Positions 6,294-13,056 of a stretch of DNA of 13,056 nt are shown here, piece after piece. The translations under genes and the position numbers were made by a program. The number at the start of each line of letters is the position of its first letter. The stretch's first letter is position 1. Origin of the DNA: an uncultured Nitrospinaceae bacterium (lineage in GTDB: Bacteria > Nitrospinota > Nitrospinia > Nitrospinales > VA-1); assembly GCA_938073925.1 (NCBI GenBank), contig CALJGH010000080.1, positions 1 to 13,056 of the forward strand, in the 5' to 3' direction. Under the pieces are notes generated by a model. It was given only the letters and a program-made list of their open reading frames with translations, made no database searches and was not told where the DNA came from.

Positions 6294-7496
6294 TCATTTA
6301 TCTTTTGAAGTTTTTATTCTTTTCGGTTTTTTATTCACGTCGTAACCTTTTAAGGTGTCGGGCAATTGTAGTTGGCTGAAGTGTTTTCGGGTAAGCTCAT
6401 ATTTTTCGAATAGAGGTTTTAGTTCCTCACCCATTTTTTTGAATAGATCCATTTCCTTTTTCTTGTGATAAACAATTTCTGCGATTAGGATGTTCGAAAT
6501 TGCGTCTCTGCTCTCATTGAGGTTGTCATAAGCAATTCCAAGCCTGTAATAAGCGTCGCCAAATTCAGGATCAAGGTTCACAGCTTTGCCAAGGGCGTCG
6601 AGGGCTTTGTCAAAATTTCCAAGATCAGACTGAATTCTACCAGCAGTGTAATGGGTTTGGCTATTGAAGGGTTCAAGCTTTATAGCTTTTAAAGTTTCTT
6701 GCAGTGCTTTTTTCTTTTTTCCTAAACTTTCGTAAGCCCAACCTAGGCTTGCCAATACTTTTTCATCTTTGGAATCCAACTTGCTCGCTTTCTGCCAGGA
6801 CTCAACTGCTTTGAGGATATCTTTATTTTTTGCGTGGATGACTCCCAGATTGTAATGAGCCATGGCATTGCGGTCGTCTTGCTCTAAAGCTTTTTGGTAA
6901 GCGGCTATCGCTTTTTTCTTTTTACCCATCCGTTCGTAAACCACACCCATATTGATGTGAACCTCTGTCATAAGCGGGTGAACCTCGAGTGCTTTTTCCC
7001 AATATCCGATGGCTTGTTTGTTTTGACCGATCTCGGCATGAGCCGCGCCCATATTATTAAAAACGATATGCATGTTGTTGTCTCGGATCTGCGCGATTTT
7101 TAGAAACCGCAGGGATTTCTTCAGGTTTCCAGTGGCTATGAATATGGAACCTAGATCGGTGGCAATATCTGCGTTTGCAGGGTTGAGCGAAAAGGATTTG
7201 CTAAGAGCTTTTTCTGCATCGAAATATCTTTTTAAATAAAATAGAGCAATGCCCTTTTCACGATAAGCTTCTCCATAATCTTCTTTTAGGCGAATGGCTT
7301 CCACCAATGCCTTGAGAGCTGAATTGTATTTTTTGTCTTCAATATAAGCTTTTCCCAAATTGTAATGCAGGGTTGGGTCTTCTGGTTCGTCTTCAATTTT
7401 GCTGATGAATTGTTCGAACTTGTACTTTGGGGAATCGCTTGAAGGTCCACACGATACAAGTAGAAAATAAAAAATGGCAATAACAATCAAATGCAT
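6294..7496 (-). CDS. TPR-repeat lipoprotein
   Basis: This is a 400-residue protein. Residues 1-15 are hydrophobic and C16 in FLLVSCGPS forms a lipobox, so it is a predicted envelope lipoprotein. After a short charged linker (about 20-40), roughly nine consecutive 34-residue tetratricopeptide repeats run from about 41 to 350. They show the W/LG-Y-A-P pattern, for example YNLGKAYIEDKKYNSALKAL, INMGVVYERMGKKKKAIAAY and YRLGIAYDNL. The tail (about 350-400) is charged and rich in lysine. TPR arrays make protein-binding superhelices, and envelope examples usually assemble or organise other complexes. The partner cannot be told from the sequence. The neighbour upstream on the same strand is nuoN, but a TATAAT-like element in the gap suggests separate transcription. 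Confidence 0.87.
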   Translation of the reverse strand: MHLIVIAIFYFLLVSCGPSSDSPKYKFEQFISKIEDEPEDPTLHYNLGKAYIEDKKYNSALKALVEAIRLKEDYGEAYREKGIALFYLKRYFDAEKALSKSFSLNPANADIATDLGSIFIATGNLKKSLRFLKIAQIRDNNMHIVFNNMGAAHAEIGQNKQAIGYWEKALEVHPLMTEVHINMGVVYERMGKKKKAIAAYQKALEQDDRNAMAHYNLGVIHAKNKDILKAVESWQKASKLDSKDEKVLASLGWAYESLGKKKKALQETLKAIKLEPFNSQTHYTAGRIQSDLGNFDKALDALGKAVNLDPEFGDAYYRLGIAYDNLNESRDAISNILIAEIVYHKKKEMDLFKKMGEELKPLFEKYELTRKHFSQLQLPDTLKGYDVNKKPKRIKTSKDK

Positions 7497-7540
7497 TTTA
7501 TCCCAGGATTAAATAACAGTCAGATTACACAAGCTATTCT

Positions 7541-7546
7541 ATTATA
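7541..7546 (-). promoter_or_regulatory. candidate -10 element of the TPR lipoprotein gene
   Basis: On the minus strand a perfect TATAAT (7546-7541) lies 44 bases before the ATG at 7496. No good -35 is visible at 16-18 bases upstream of it, so the promoter may need an activator or may be weak. CTGGGA just before the start (about 7500-7505) may serve as a weak ribosome binding site. Confidence 0.4.
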
Positions 7547-7607
7547 ACGGGATAAAAGTGCGGGAAGTTTAATTCAGAATGAAGTGCGTAGAGGAAAACA
7601 GTTGCCT

Positions 7608-9134
7608 TTAGAAGGGGATGGCTCCACGGGCCAGTTCCATCAGGAAAGAAGGGAAGAGACCGATTACAAGAACGGCGATGGAGCTTACTGTGACCAGTGC
7701 CCGCATTCCTGTATGCATAGCCGGTTGTGGAGCAGACTCGTCTTCGTGGAAATACATCATAACGATGACGCGTAGATAAAAATAAACCGAAATGATACTG
7801 GCAACCACCGCCAAAATGGTAATGAGAAAATAACCTTGTTTGATAGCGGCATAAAACAAAAACAGTTTTCCGAAAAAACCAGCGGTCGGCGGGAACCCGG
7901 CTAGAGAAATCATAAACAAACTCATGGCCGCCGCAAGGAACGGACTGCGTTTCGCCAGCCCTTTAAACCGATTGATGGAGTTGCCTTCCCGGCCTTCGCC
8001 TTCCATCATAAAGACGACTGCAAACGCGCCGATATTCATAAATAAATAGACTGAAAGATAAAAAAGAATGCTCGCCATACCTTCTTGCGTATTGGTAACG
8101 ATCCCTATCAAGAGATACCCCGCGTGTGCGACACCGGAATAAGCCAGCATTCGTTTGAGATCATCTTGAAAGATAGCTGCTGTATTACCTATCAGCATGG
8201 TCAACACTGATGCGCCAAATAGAATAGGCATCCAGGTCTTATCTAGTTCGGCAAAAGAGGTGAAGAAAACTCGCGCAATCACCGCGAAGACTGCCGCTTT
8301 AGTGGCGACCGACATGAACCCGGTAATGGGTGTTGGTGCTCCCTGATAAACATCAGGGGTCCATGAATGAAAAGGCACCAGTGAAATCTTGAACGCTAGA
8401 CCGCAGAACATCAGTCCCATACCTATATAAACTAGCGTATTTTTTGTGTAGGGATTTTCTTGGATCAGTTCACCGATGAGTCGTATCTCGGTGGTTCCGC
8501 TTCCTGCGTAAATCAGGGCCATGCCATAAACCAGAACCGCAGATGCGAATGCCCCTGTCAGCAGATATTTGACTGCTGATTCTTGTGATGCCTGGGTTGC
8601 CCAACTCAGTTCCGGTGTGGTGCCGGGTCCTTCTTTTCCTGTTCCATGTTTGGCGGAAAATCCGCAAAGGATGTATAAAGAGATGGAGAACAACTCCAAA
8701 GATAAAAATATGGTAATTAAATTACCAGATTTGGCTAGGAACATCATGCCCGCAATTGACATTAGCAGCAGAGTGAAATATTCCGCTTTATTTTCATGGT
8801 CGTCTTGTGGATAACGAACCGATCCGAAAATCGGGAACAGCGCCATGGCTAAAATGATTAAATTGAATGCTAGGGAAAACCGGTCGTGGATAAGTGCGCT
8901 ACTGAATATATCTGGATTGTTACCGTTCGCGGCTGTCGGTGCATCGCCCCATAGAATAAGGGTGAGAATAAAAGCTGCGCCAACTCCACCAAGAGTGACT
9001 AGTGACAGGAAAGAATTACGGTTCAACTCCTTTTTGAGTCCTGCCAGAAGCAGAAAAAAAGCCGTGCCTAGTACAATAAATTCAGGCCCGATTGCTGCCC
9101 AGTTCATGTCATCAAAATTGATTGCAAATTCCAT
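7608..9134 (-). CDS. nuoN: NADH-quinone oxidoreductase subunit N
   Basis: This is a 508-residue inner-membrane protein, one of the three antiporter-like proton-pumping subunits of respiratory complex I. About fourteen hydrophobic helices are visible. Key charged residues are in place: the helix-5 glutamate E147 (FLSLELFSISLYIL), K249 in LAFKISLVPFHSWTPDVYQG, K279 in SVATKAAVF and K423 in GFFGKLFLF. The motif LKRMLAYSGVAHAGYLL (327-342) is diagnostic. A longer reading from GTG 9170 exists, but the ATG at 9134 follows CAGGG at proper spacing and gives a normal N-terminus, so I prefer it. The usual partner nuoM would lie just upstream, yet the upstream neighbour is an unrelated divergent gene. 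The subunit is therefore detached from the rest of its operon, or it is an extra copy. Confidence 0.93.
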   Translation of the reverse strand: MEFAINFDDMNWAAIGPEFIVLGTAFFLLLAGLKKELNRNSFLSLVTLGGVGAAFILTLILWGDAPTAANGNNPDIFSSALIHDRFSLAFNLIILAMALFPIFGSVRYPQDDHENKAEYFTLLLMSIAGMMFLAKSGNLITIFLSLELFSISLYILCGFSAKHGTGKEGPGTTPELSWATQASQESAVKYLLTGAFASAVLVYGMALIYAGSGTTEIRLIGELIQENPYTKNTLVYIGMGLMFCGLAFKISLVPFHSWTPDVYQGAPTPITGFMSVATKAAVFAVIARVFFTSFAELDKTWMPILFGASVLTMLIGNTAAIFQDDLKRMLAYSGVAHAGYLLIGIVTNTQEGMASILFYLSVYLFMNIGAFAVVFMMEGEGREGNSINRFKGLAKRSPFLAAAMSLFMISLAGFPPTAGFFGKLFLFYAAIKQGYFLITILAVVASIISVYFYLRVIVMMYFHEDESAPQPAMHTGMRALVTVSSIAVLVIGLFPSFLMELARGAIPF

Positions 9135-9210
9135 ACTTAAGCCCTGGATTTTCTCTGTGGCTTGCCACACTATTTAAATTGAAATCTTGTACTGTATCTA
9201 CTTGCAACAA

Positions 9211-9246
9211 GGGTCATCTATTCTATTTAAAATCTATTTTTGACCC
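9211..9246. repeat. inverted repeat GGGTCA / TGACCC
   Basis: Perfect 6-base arms at 9211-9216 and 9241-9246 enclose a 24-base AT-rich core containing two TCTATT-like copies. The spacing suits two helical turns, as with a bipartite operator. As a hairpin it would be weak. The function is unproven. Confidence 0.3.
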
Positions 9247-9275
9247 AACAATTCCCAGCGTAATTTATGGGGTGT

Positions 9276-9302
9276 TTTATAGCATTTTCAGCCTTTTTGC
9301 AA
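9276..9302 (-). promoter_or_regulatory. possible nuoN promoter
   Basis: On the minus strand TTGCAA (9302-9297) and TATAAA (9281-9276) are separated by 15 bases, which is shorter than ideal. Transcription would start near 9269 and give a leader of roughly 135 bases that includes the GGGTCA/TGACCC inverted repeat. Confidence 0.27.
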
Positions 9303-9362
9303 GCTCTCACTGTTCGCTCGGCCGGGTGTGATGTTTTCGTTTGTATTGTCTAAGAATTTTTC

Positions 9363-9391
9363 TTGTTAAGCCAATGATTTCCAGTCAAAAT
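9363..9391 (+). promoter_or_regulatory. candidate promoter of the unassigned 407-residue gene
   Basis: TTGTTA (9363-9368) and CAAAAT (9386-9391) are separated by 17 bases. The -35 matches the one before the MBL-fold hydrolase gene; the -10 matches the consensus at four of six positions. The leader would be about 30 bases. Confidence 0.35.
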
Positions 9392-9417
9392 AGGGGTTTT
9401 TAAATCACCAAAACTAT

Positions 9418-9431
9418 GGAGGTTTTTTTTG
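9418..9431 (+). promoter_or_regulatory. strong ribosome binding site before a TTG start
   Basis: GGAGG (9418-9422), a run of eight T (9423-9430) and the TTG start codon (9429-9431) follow one another with six bases between site and codon. This is the strongest Shine-Dalgarno sequence noticed in the window. It fixes the unusual TTG start, because no in-frame ATG occurs until residue 27. Confidence 0.65.
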
Positions 9432-10652
9432 GATACCAATGAGGCGCGTGCGCATCTGAACTATCTGTTGACGCTGGGTATACGCCGGGAAGAAGCGTTT
9501 GGCCCTATGGCACTCAACTTTATTAAAGAGGATGCCTTCGAAAACGCAGGTCTTTTACCGGAAGAGCAATTCAGCCTCATCATGGCTACGGTTGATGCAT
9601 TGGCAATGGAGCCTAAACGTTTCAATATGAAGGTTGAAATGTTGAAACGGGCGCAGGACCTGCTCAACAAAACCTCCTTTGATAATCCTCAACTCGCCCG
9701 GCAACTCGATCAGGACATCAAGAAAACCGAAGCGGAGTTGGGTATCTATAATGAAGCCATGCGTCCCGCCAAAGGAGACGCGCAGGAACGGCAGAAATTG
9801 ATTGTACAAAGTGATGCGCCAGAATATTTCCTCGACATTGCACAAAGACGGGCTTCCACTTACTACCAAAATAAATTTGGCTTGAACAAAGAGTCGAAAA
9901 CCGCCCAGCACTTTGGTGGCACCAAGAGAAAGTTTGATCCGGATAATAAAGCTGTGCAAAAAGAGTTTCCCGGGGCCTGCGCTCCTTTTATGAACTCCCG
10001 CACCAACGCTTTTCATCTGATGATGCCATTCGATTTGAAAATCAGTAAAACTCCAGATGATCCCCTTGATGGTGGCATGCGAGCCTACTATGCAAAAATG
10101 GGTTATTCCTTTCCACTCGGATTCGAAATGGGAAAAATATGTAGCTATGAAGATGGGGAAATATTGGACATTCCGTTGGATGACCCTAATCTTATTTTCT
10201 TATCCGTTTCCAGGGTCAAGGAAAAGGAATTCCGCGCTACAAACTATCCAGGCACTCCAGAAATACCCGCTGAATACGCCTACCCACGTGCGGTGCTGGA
10301 GCGTACCGGAACTCTGGGGCCCTATATTCAGTTGGTTTCTAATTTTAAAATCTGGTTCGATGCTTCCCAGGTCTCGGTTCTGATCCAGGGTGCTCCTGAC
10401 CTGTATGAGTATGGCTTGGAAGGCGGGTCGGGGATGATGGTCCGCAGTCACGCTGCCGATAAAATACCGGCTTATGCTGAAAACACATCGCAACCTTGGC
10501 AGGAGGGTTTGAGTTTCAACTTTGTCAATATCCACCTGACATTGAGTCCGGGTAGCGAATCGGCAATGGTTCCTTATAATACGCCGCTTTTTACTGTTTA
10601 TCCGGTGCTTCCCACGCAGAGTTTTAAATGGGCAAACATATCTGATATGTGA
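9429..10652 (+). CDS. unassigned 407-residue soluble protein
   Basis: I do not recognise this protein with confidence. It starts at TTG behind GGAGG and has no signal peptide and no membrane helix. The first part (about 1-145) is charged and helical, with a possible short coiled coil at about 62-110 (MKVEMLKRAQDLLN, then LDQDIKKTEAELG). The second part (about 180-407) looks like a beta-rich domain rich in Pro and aromatic residues. It includes GACAPFMNSRTNAFHLMMPFD (182-202), EDGEILDIPLDDPN (241-254), FKIWFDAS (306-313) and a C-terminal segment LSPGSESAMVPYNTPLFTVYP (372-392). The pattern of a Cys-x-Pro-Phe start and a late proline/aromatic strand faintly recalls small-domain proteins of unknown function seen in phages and bacteria, which I cannot confirm. 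It stands alone between divergent nuoN and the secreted propeller gene. Confidence 0.8.
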   Translation: MDTNEARAHLNYLLTLGIRREEAFGPMALNFIKEDAFENAGLLPEEQFSLIMATVDALAMEPKRFNMKVEMLKRAQDLLNKTSFDNPQLARQLDQDIKKTEAELGIYNEAMRPAKGDAQERQKLIVQSDAPEYFLDIAQRRASTYYQNKFGLNKESKTAQHFGGTKRKFDPDNKAVQKEFPGACAPFMNSRTNAFHLMMPFDLKISKTPDDPLDGGMRAYYAKMGYSFPLGFEMGKICSYEDGEILDIPLDDPNLIFLSVSRVKEKEFRATNYPGTPEIPAEYAYPRAVLERTGTLGPYIQLVSNFKIWFDASQVSVLIQGAPDLYEYGLEGGSGMMVRSHAADKIPAYAENTSQPWQEGLSFNFVNIHLTLSPGSESAMVPYNTPLFTVYPVLPTQSFKWANISDM

Positions 10653-10659
10653 GGGATAT

Positions 10660-10688
10660 GGGTAGTTAGACTTCTGATAAGCCTACCC
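10660..10688 (+). terminator. imperfect hairpin after the unassigned gene
   Basis: Eight bases after the TGA, GGGTAG-TTA (10660-10668) can pair with TAA (10678-10680) and CTACCC (10683-10688) around a nine-base loop, with a GC bulge. No U-tract follows, so it may be a weak terminator or a processing stem and not a classical intrinsic terminator. Confidence 0.33.
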
Positions 10689-10722
10689 TAATCTCGCCCC
10701 GCATTTCCTATTCCGATTAAGC

Positions 10723-10728
10723 TATACT
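10723..10728 (+). promoter_or_regulatory. possible -10 element of the TolB/TPR gene
   Basis: TATACT matches the -10 consensus at five of six positions and lies 30 bases before the ATG. No good -35 is seen 16-18 bases upstream. The inverted repeat starting at 10729 directly abuts it, so the repeat would span the transcription start. Confidence 0.3.
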
Positions 10729-10747
10729 ATTAAAATTATATTTTAAT
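10729..10747 (+). repeat. perfect AT inverted repeat in the TolB/TPR leader
   Basis: ATTAAAAT (10729-10736) and ATTTTAAT (10740-10747) are perfect 8-base inverted arms with a 3-base centre. The repeat lies between a -10-like TATACT and the ATG at 10759, so it could be an operator at the transcription start or a leader hairpin near the translation start. No ribosome binding site is visible between it and the ATG. Confidence 0.5.
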
Positions 10748-10758
10748 TTCATTTTTCC

Positions 10759-13056
10759 ATGACACTCTCCTCACAAATAAGAGCAGGGCTTGGACTGGCG
10801 GCATTTTTTCTGTCCGTTATCTTTGCGGTCCCGGTCTTGGCATCCGACCCTATTCAGATCACCTCAAACCCGGGTGAAGATTTTGCTCCGTCCATTTCAC
10901 CGGATGGGAGTTTCATGGTTTATGTTTCTGATACCTCTGGAAACCTTGATCTTTGGATGAAATATCTAGGTGTAGGTATCCAACCTCCTGATCGTCGTTT
11001 GACTTTTCACAGTAACGAAGATAAAAGCCCAGCTATTAGTCCAGATGGGAAAAAAGTCGCGTTCGTTTCTCATCGCGGCGACCCACGTGGCGATATCTAC
11101 ATTCTTGATCTGCAAAATACCGATGACCCTGTCGCTGTTGTACAGGGGAAAGACGAGGATATGGACCCTGCATGGTCAGCCGATCAGGAATTTATATTTT
11201 ATGCTTCGCGTGCAACCCAAGTTTCAATTTATAAAAAGAAACTGACAAGTGGAGAGAAATTACTGGTTTTGAAAGAGGGGGGAATTAATCTTTCAATTTC
11301 TACAGACGGTCAGTATCTGGCTTTTGTGACAGGAGATACGCATAGTGATTTAAAGGTTTTAAATCTTAAGTCCAATTCTTTAATTGATGTGAGTAAAGGG
11401 CCGGAAATAGATGTGTCGCCAGCTTGGTCAAACGATTTACTTTTTTTTGCACGTTATTCTGATGACACTAATCTGGATGGGCAACTGAGTATTGATGATA
11501 ATCCTAATATCTGGAAGCTGGTTTTCAACGCGGGTCGTCCCGAAAAGTTGCGTCAATTGACAGACAGTTCTTCCTACGACTTTTCCCCACAACCGGGCGC
11601 TAATGACACCCTTCTATTTGCGTCACATCGAAAAGGGTCCGTTGATATTTGGCAGCTCCCACAATCAGGACGAATTGCTATTGCAAAAGACTCTTCTACT
11701 TCGTTAAAAAAAATTGAAGATGTATGTTCTGAAGCCACCTATTTATGCAGCATGGCATTGGCAAACCATATCTACCAGTTCCCCAATGCAACAGACCTTA
11801 CCGAAACTCGCTATCGTCTGGCTGTTTTAAAACTGGAATTGAAACACTCCGATTCCGCCAGGAAAATTTTTAATCAGATACTAGATACCCACCTCGATAA
11901 TAAAAAGATCGCCGGACTGTCAGAAATTCAAATACTTTTATTGGATACGAAAAATGCACCTTTAAAAATAAATACCCTGGATACGATTGTAAAAAAATAT
12001 TCAGGATTTGCTCGAGTCGAAGCGCGGGGTTTTCTAGAAAAAGGAAAGCTTTCTCTTGTAAATAAAGCTCCGGATCAAGCTTTGAAATATTTTCAAAAAG
12101 TAGTCGGTAACTACCCCCAACAACGGAGTTTGGCGGCAGAGGCAGCATTTTTACAAAGTAGGGTATATGCATTGGTTGGTAACCGGGAAAAGCTGGTGCA
12201 ATCTTTTGTACAAGTGGTAAGAGAATTTTCAGATGTTCCTAAATGGAAACAAGAAGCCATCAAAGCAATTCTTCATCTGCACGAAAAACAACTCACTCTG
12301 GAGAAGAAGGTGTCGAGCTTGCAGGTACTCACACAAACCTATAAAGATATTCCACAGTTGGCGGCGGCAATTCAAAATCGTATTGGGGCTCTGTATCATA
12401 ACGCCAATGAAAACCTTCTCGCGAAAGAAGCCTATAAAACTACGGCAAAAACTTATAAGCAGGATGAATCTTTTCAGGCTCGTCTTGCATTGGCAAGAAT
12501 ATATGCAGAAGAAGATAACTTTGATGAAAGCCTGAGTATCTACCGAAAAATTTCAGATGAGCCAAAGGCTATAGAGACTTATTTAAATGAAGCCCGGGAG
12601 GGGCAAATTAAAAAAACCTTGGACAAGGGTAACTGGGAGCTTCGTGTTGGAGAGGTTAAGTTGGCTTTCAAAACATTTTTAAAGCTCATCGAATTCAGTC
12701 CGGATACTGTAGAAGCACATAGAGGCTACCTGAAAGCGGCATCGGCTCTTAAGAAAAGCGCAGATGCGGTGAGATTTTATAAAAAAAGAGTAGAGACCCG
12801 TCCAGATTCCCCCGCAGAACTTTATGCTCTGGGACTGGCTTATACCTACCTCACTCCACCAGCATTGGATGGGGCAGAAACAGAAATCGGTAAAGCGCTC
12901 ACACAAAATTCACAACAGGTCTTCTTTCATCAGACCTTGGGCTGGATTTATGAACAGAAAGAGCGACAGCAGTCCGGTTACCTTGAAAAGGCTTTGCATG
13001 AATACAAGATTGCGTTGGCTCTCAATGATGAAACTGAAAACCCTCGAAACGAAGCG
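10759..13056 (+). CDS. secreted TolB-like propeller plus TPR protein (3' end outside window)
   Basis: The frame runs from ATG 10759 without a stop to the window edge, so 766 residues are visible and the gene continues. Residues 1-28 form a signal peptide (core LGLAAFFLSVIFAV, cleavage VLA|SD). Residues about 30-310 hold six TolB/PD40-type propeller strands: SISPDGSFMVYVSD, AISPDGKKVAFVSHR, AWSADQEFIFYAS, SISTDGQYLAFVTG, AWSNDLLFFARYS and NDTLLFASHRKGSVDIW. The fifth blade carries an EF-hand/dockerin-like calcium loop (D236, N238, D240, G241, D247). After a linker with C323 and C330, a long helical tetratricopeptide region runs from about 335 to the end, for example AAEAAFLQSRVYALVG and LALARIYAEEDNFDESLSIY. 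It is probably a periplasmic or outer-membrane-associated scaffold. There is no Shine-Dalgarno sequence before the ATG. Its partner and role are unknown. Confidence 0.87.
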   Translation, partial: MTLSSQIRAGLGLAAFFLSVIFAVPVLASDPIQITSNPGEDFAPSISPDGSFMVYVSDTSGNLDLWMKYLGVGIQPPDRRLTFHSNEDKSPAISPDGKKVAFVSHRGDPRGDIYILDLQNTDDPVAVVQGKDEDMDPAWSADQEFIFYASRATQVSIYKKKLTSGEKLLVLKEGGINLSISTDGQYLAFVTGDTHSDLKVLNLKSNSLIDVSKGPEIDVSPAWSNDLLFFARYSDDTNLDGQLSIDDNPNIWKLVFNAGRPEKLRQLTDSSSYDFSPQPGANDTLLFASHRKGSVDIWQLPQSGRIAIAKDSSTSLKKIEDVCSEATYLCSMALANHIYQFPNATDLTETRYRLAVLKLELKHSDSARKIFNQILDTHLDNKKIAGLSEIQILLLDTKNAPLKINTLDTIVKKYSGFARVEARGFLEKGKLSLVNKAPDQALKYFQKVVGNYPQQRSLAAEAAFLQSRVYALVGNREKLVQSFVQVVREFSDVPKWKQEAIKAILHLHEKQLTLEKKVSSLQVLTQTYKDIPQLAAAIQNRIGALYHNANENLLAKEAYKTTAKTYKQDESFQARLALARIYAEEDNFDESLSIYRKISDEPKAIETYLNEAREGQIKKTLDKGNWELRVGEVKLAFKTFLKLIEFSPDTVEAHRGYLKAASALKKSADAVRFYKKRVETRPDSPAELYALGLAYTYLTPPALDGAETEIGKALTQNSQQVFFHQTLGWIYEQKERQQSGYLEKALHEYKIALALNDETENPRNEA

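Larger units (their letters stand above)
9135..9428. other. divergent intergenic region between nuoN and the unassigned 407-residue gene
   Basis: These 294 bases contain no convincing gene. Short frames exist on both strands but have no family resemblance and no ribosome binding site. The region must carry two divergent promoters. I see a candidate for each strand, plus an inverted repeat (GGGTCA at 9211-9216, TGACCC at 9241-9246) around an AT-rich core. Confidence 0.6.

Noticed and set aside
7286..7486. Possible second frame inside the TPR lipoprotein N-terminus
   Set aside because: It is a shadow of the TPR gene on the same strand. The lipobox and repeats are only in the main frame.
9122..9331. 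Plus-strand frame across the nuoN 5' region
   Set aside because: It is antisense to the nuoN start, has no ribosome binding site and has a random-looking sequence. I treat the region as regulatory.
9416..9442. Tiny upstream frame (ATG at 9416, 8 residues) overlapping the TTG start of the 407-residue gene
   Set aside because: Its ATG is part of the ribosome binding site region (ATGGAGG) and has no site of its own, so it is probably chance.
1..13056. tRNA, rRNA, CRISPR, insertion sequence or att sites
   Set aside because: I saw no cloverleaf-like segment, no regularly spaced direct repeats, no transposase motifs and no flanking duplications.

Overview
The window is 13 kb of gene-dense, moderately AT-rich bacterial DNA with no RNA genes, no CRISPR array and no insertion sequence that I can see. 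Secreted and lipoprotein scaffolds dominate (TPR, TolB-like propeller, FG-GAP propeller), alongside a predicted heme-carrying exported formylglycine-generating-enzyme (FGE) domain protein and a Nuo-type complex I subunit. That suggests a Gram-negative, respiring environmental bacterium. A nitrite-oxidiser-like lineage such as Nitrospinota would fit the style, but this is a guess from gene style and not from any marker gene.

Layout. 1-359 (+) is the tail of an unidentified gene. 415-1590 (-) is a two-gene unit: an exported FGE-domain protein with two cysteine-histidine heme-type motifs, followed by a tiny one-helix membrane protein. 1667-6283 (+) is a run of six co-directional genes: a LipM-type octanoyltransferase, an MBL-fold hydrolase with its own clear sigma70-type promoter, an FG-GAP propeller lipoprotein overlapping it, a tandem TerB-domain protein, a 58-residue four-cysteine protein, and D-aminoacyl-tRNA deacylase (dtd). 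6294-9134 (-) holds a nine-TPR lipoprotein and nuoN, which stands apart from any other complex I gene in view. 9429-10652 (+) encodes a 407-residue protein I cannot assign, starting at TTG behind a strong ribosome binding site. 10759 to the window end (+) is a large secreted TolB-like propeller plus TPR protein, truncated by the window edge.

How the genes work together. The lipoyl-attachment enzyme, dtd and nuoN are housekeeping functions. The others mostly look like cell-envelope scaffolds with protein-protein or calcium-binding folds. No obvious defence, mobile or biosynthetic cluster is present. The most noteworthy items are the heme-FGE protein with its small membrane partner, the small CC...CPxC protein, the unassigned 407-residue protein, the detached nuoN, and a perfect AT-rich inverted repeat in the leader of the TolB/TPR gene, which has no ribosome binding site.
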